From contig JANDJJ010000013.1 in assembly GCA_024330945.1 (NCBI GenBank), forward strand, positions 1 to 35,922: 35,922 bases of DNA. Direction: 5' to 3'. The notes beneath the pieces were generated by a model that had not been told where the DNA came from, made no database searches, and saw nothing but the letters and a program-made list of their open reading frames with translations. This DNA comes from Nitrospira sp. Lineage in GTDB: Bacteria; Nitrospirota; Nitrospiria; Nitrospirales; Nitrospiraceae. Shown here in pieces: positions 33,729 through 35,922 of this stretch (positions within the stretch are counted from its first letter, which is position 1; each line of letters starts with the position of its first letter). The translations under genes were made by a program, and so were the position numbers.

Positions 33729-34099
33729 TGACATCCTCCTTGCGACTTCACCGCTTGCTCGCGTTTGTTTGAGAAGAGGTGAAGACTCACATTATACACA
33801 AAGTCTTTCCACTCCTCCTATCCGGAATCCTTCTGACAACTTCGCCCTTCTTGATTATTCAGGCTGGTGCTAACCGATTGAAGAATAAGGCTGCGGGATT
33901 AAAAGTCAAGATATGCCCCCTCCGTAGAAGGAAGCAGACGGAATCGGAGGTCTGAGCGAGGCAGGAGGATTGACCCCTCCACCGTCTTGCGGTACAACGC
34001 CTTATGTTCGAACGTTTTCATCCACCCTCCGATTACATGGGGAAGGAACGATGCGGAGGAGAGGCGGGAACTGAGTGTAAACCGATGGAGGTTCCCCCA
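33729..34099. other. Divergent intergenic region between htpX and the squalene/phytoene synthase-like gene
   Basis: 371 bases with no gene I can support. On the reverse strand a perfect TATAAT (33796-33791) lies about 63 bases before the htpX start, but no TTGACA-like box is at the right distance. On the plus strand CTGACA (33833-33838) with TATTCA 17 bases later is only a weak candidate. Confidence 0.35.
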
Positions 34100-35137
34100 A
34101 TGGCCGCCTCGTCCAAACGAGCGCTTCTTCACGATCTTCTTAAACAGGTATCGAGGCTCTTTTATACAACGCTGGCCGTCGTCCCCGCAAACGTGCGAGA
34201 TCAAGTCTGTTTGGCCTATCTCTTCGCACGCGCGGCCGATACGATCGCGGACACGGACATCATTGAGCGGCATCGGCGACTGGAGCTGCTCGGTTGCTTC
34301 CGGAACCAATTTGCCGGCGATCACATCGCCTGGGAACGGTTACGGGACATTCAACGCGCGGTCGCGCCGTTTCAGCATGAGTCGGCGGAGCGCGTTCTGC
34401 TCGAACGATTGGAAGAATGCTTCCGGCTGTTTTGTGATTTCTCTCCGGACGACCGTCGGCGGGTTCAGCGGCTCATGACGACTCTCACGCAGGGCATGGA
34501 AATGGATTTGAGGGCATTCCCCGGTCAATCCGCCGCCGATCTTGCGGCTCTCAAGACGCTCGACGAACTCGAGCTCTATACCTATTACGTGGCCGGCTGC
34601 GTGGGTGAATTTTGGACGGATCTGATGTGTGCCCATCGGAAGGCGCTGGCATCCTGGAACGTTCGGGATATGGCGACGATCGGAGTGAGATTTGGAAAAG
34701 GCCTGCAATTGACCAACATCGTCAAAGATCTCGCACACGATCTTCAAAAAGGGCGATGTTACGTGCCCGAACCGCTGTTGGCCGACGTGGGACTGAAACC
34801 GCGCGACCTCTTGGAGCAAGCCAATCTTCCTCGTTTCAGGCCGGTGCTGACCAAACTGATTCGCACGGCGGTCGACCATCTTGACCAAGGCTGGCTCTAT
34901 ACGATGGCCATCCCACGTTACGAAACTCGGTTACGGCTGGCTTGTATGTGGCCGATTCTTTCTGCCGGAGAATCGCTCAAGCTTGTCATGAATTCCCCCG
35001 ATCTGTTGAACCCCGCCGTGAAAGTCAAAATTCCGCGCAGCAAGGTGTATCAGATCGTGGGGATGACGACGGGCACCGTCGCGTGCGGCTATGCAGGGAC
35101 CGCCTACTGGGGGCATGTGCGCAAGCAGATCGTGTGA
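34100..35137 (+). CDS. Squalene/phytoene synthase family protein
   Basis: 345 residues from the ATG at 34100, which has GGAGG eight bases upstream; the frame begins at 34004, but the added residues are unlike the family. The two Asp-rich Mg-diphosphate motifs are visible: RAADTIADT near residue 45 and QLTNIVKDLAHDL near 210. YTYYVAGCVGEFW between them is the family's YxxxVAGxVG element. Such enzymes couple two prenyl diphosphates head-to-head to squalene or phytoene, feeding hopanoids or carotenoids. The C-terminal 25 residues contain a moderately hydrophobic stretch (IVGMTTGTVACGYAGTAYW) that may help membrane association. No other terpenoid gene is in the window, so the product cannot be decided. 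Confidence 0.9.
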   Translation: MAASSKRALLHDLLKQVSRLFYTTLAVVPANVRDQVCLAYLFARAADTIADTDIIERHRRLELLGCFRNQFAGDHIAWERLRDIQRAVAPFQHESAERVLLERLEECFRLFCDFSPDDRRRVQRLMTTLTQGMEMDLRAFPGQSAADLAALKTLDELELYTYYVAGCVGEFWTDLMCAHRKALASWNVRDMATIGVRFGKGLQLTNIVKDLAHDLQKGRCYVPEPLLADVGLKPRDLLEQANLPRFRPVLTKLIRTAVDHLDQGWLYTMAIPRYETRLRLACMWPILSAGESLKLVMNSPDLLNPAVKVKIPRSKVYQIVGMTTGTVACGYAGTAYWGHVRKQIV

Positions 35138-35233
35138 ATCGATCCGGTTCCGGTCCGTGTGCTGTCCCGCATGGACAAAGAAGGCGGTTCTCGGCTAGGC
35201 TACGGCCTGGATGAAAACTCTCTGAGCGGAGGA

Positions 35234-35665
35234 ATGAGCGAGGAACATCTCACAGAAGCGTTGCCAGGATTGAGGGAATTCGCCCGACGTCACAGGATTC
35301 GCGTGATCCTCCAGTTCGGGTCAACGGTCGCAGGAACGACCCATGATCGCAGCGATCTGGACCTGGCGATTCAATTTGAGGGGCCCAGCGTGCCGTTTCA
35401 GACTATTCTGGAGATACAAGAGGCATTGCAGGCGATGTTCCCTGGACGCGAAGTGGACCTGGCGATCCTCAACCGGGCGGACCCCCTCTTTCTGAAGAAA
35501 ATCCTTGAATCCTGCCGGTTGCTTTTTGGGAAGCCGCAGGATTTCACCCGGCTGCGTCTCTACACGTTCAAAGCGTACCAAGACTTTCGGCCCTACTTGG
35601 AACTGGAGCGTCGGCATGTCGCCCAGCGGTTGGCCGCGCTGGTGGCGGAGCCTTCCCGCCCATGA
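35234..35665 (+). CDS. mntA: MNT-type nucleotidyltransferase antitoxin (MntA-like)
   Basis: 143 residues from the ATG at 35234; GGAGG is very close to this ATG, and upstream starts at 35171 (ATG) or 35159 (GTG) remain possible. The minimal nucleotidyltransferase motif GSx10DxD is complete: Gly29-Ser30 and Asp41, Asp43 in FGSTVAGTTHDRSDLD, with a further acidic residue in REVDLAIL. In MntA-HepT systems this protein neutralises the HEPN RNase by AMPylation. Its stop overlaps the start of the HEPN gene by four bases, the usual order and coupling for this pair. Confidence 0.88.
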   Translation: MSEEHLTEALPGLREFARRHRIRVILQFGSTVAGTTHDRSDLDLAIQFEGPSVPFQTILEIQEALQAMFPGREVDLAILNRADPLFLKKILESCRLLFGKPQDFTRLRLYTFKAYQDFRPYLELERRHVAQRLAALVAEPSRP

Positions 35666-35922
35666 TCGACCGCCAGCTCATCACAAGAAAGATGAGCCTC
35701 ATCCTTGAGGACGTGGGCGCGATGACCCGGCTGTCTCAATTGTCACGCGAGCAGTATGTGGGGGATTCCATCAACGAGGCCTTGGCCGAGCGGTATCTCG
35801 AACGGGCCATCGGTCGTATGATCGACATCAATTTTCATCTGATCACCGAGTCAGGCCACGCGCCGCCCAAGGACTATCACGAATCCTTTGTGCGCCTCGG
35901 CACGCTCGGCATCATGACGGCC
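35662..35922 (+). CDS. hepT: HEPN-domain toxin (HepT/DUF86), cut by the window edge
   Basis: The frame is open for 87 codons to the last base, so the 3' end is missing. The visible part matches the first helices of DUF86: a start overlapping mntA by four bases, ALAERYLERAIGRMIDINFHLI and PKDYHESFVRLGTLGI. The catalytic RNxxxHxY motif of HepT lies further towards the C-terminus and is beyond the window, so activity cannot be judged. Known members are RNases that, with MntA, form a toxin-antitoxin pair. Confidence 0.85.
   Translation, partial: MIDRQLITRKMSLILEDVGAMTRLSQLSREQYVGDSINEALAERYLERAIGRMIDINFHLITESGHAPPKDYHESFVRLGTLGIMTA

Noticed and set aside
35812-35838. RMIDINFH in the HEPN protein as the catalytic R-X4-6-H motif
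   Set aside because: It aligns with the conserved second-helix segment of DUF86; the catalytic motif is expected closer to the C-terminus, beyond the window.

Overview
The window looks like chromosomal DNA of a Nitrospirota bacterium, most likely Nitrospira-like. The envelope is diderm: there is a TolC-family outer-membrane protein, an EnvC-type activator and a probable lipoprotein. Yet the window also carries a complete actinobacterial-style 20S proteasome locus. That combination is known mainly from Nitrospira/Leptospirillum and a few other Gram-negative lineages. The assignment is inferred from gene content; no rRNA gene is present. Base composition is evenly GC-rich and I see no transposase, phage gene or CRISPR array.

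Layout. 1-4381: truncated tolC-like gene, a small exported protein, an M28 peptidase and two unrecognised genes. 4382-7438: RRM RNA-binding protein with a clear terminator, uvrB, and a DUF4321 membrane protein. 7478-11851: translation and secretion block ffh-rpsP-rimM-trmD-rplS-rnhB. 11873-16486: yraN-ftsE-ftsX-envC-ctpA, a division and cell-wall module with several 4-base overlaps. 16487-18413: a non-coding stretch with repeats and a hairpin, a MinD/ParA-like ATPase and a helix-hairpin-helix protein. 18491-20393: thiS-thiG-thiE/tenI. 20405-27790: proteasome cluster arc-dop-prcB-prcA-pafA, ending in a translationally coupled M23 peptidase. 27791-28983: sparse region with a small membrane protein and tRNA-Ala(CGC). 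28984-31206: two response regulators (one a diguanylate cyclase) and yqeY. 31247-33728: small exported or unknown proteins and htpX. 33729-35922: a squalene/phytoene synthase-like gene and an MNT-HEPN toxin-antitoxin pair cut by the right edge.

How the genes work together. PrcA and PrcB form the 20S core, ARC/Mpa is the ring ATPase with a C-terminal docking tail, PafA is the tag ligase and Dop the deamidase/depupylase. The tag gene itself (Pup, or the Nitrospira equivalent UBact) is not visible: dop and prcB are only 20 bases apart. A strong sigma70-like promoter lies upstream of arc, with a perfect 15-base palindrome starting in its -35 box and filling most of the spacer. FtsE/FtsX and the catalytically degenerate EnvC-like protein form the expected FtsEX-EnvC amidase-activating complex.

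Most notable points: the proteasome locus without its tag gene, the palindrome in the arc promoter, a ThiS with 15 residues after its Gly-Gly terminus, two predicted leaderless transcripts, an M23 peptidase overlapping pafA, and the edge-truncated MNT/HEPN pair.
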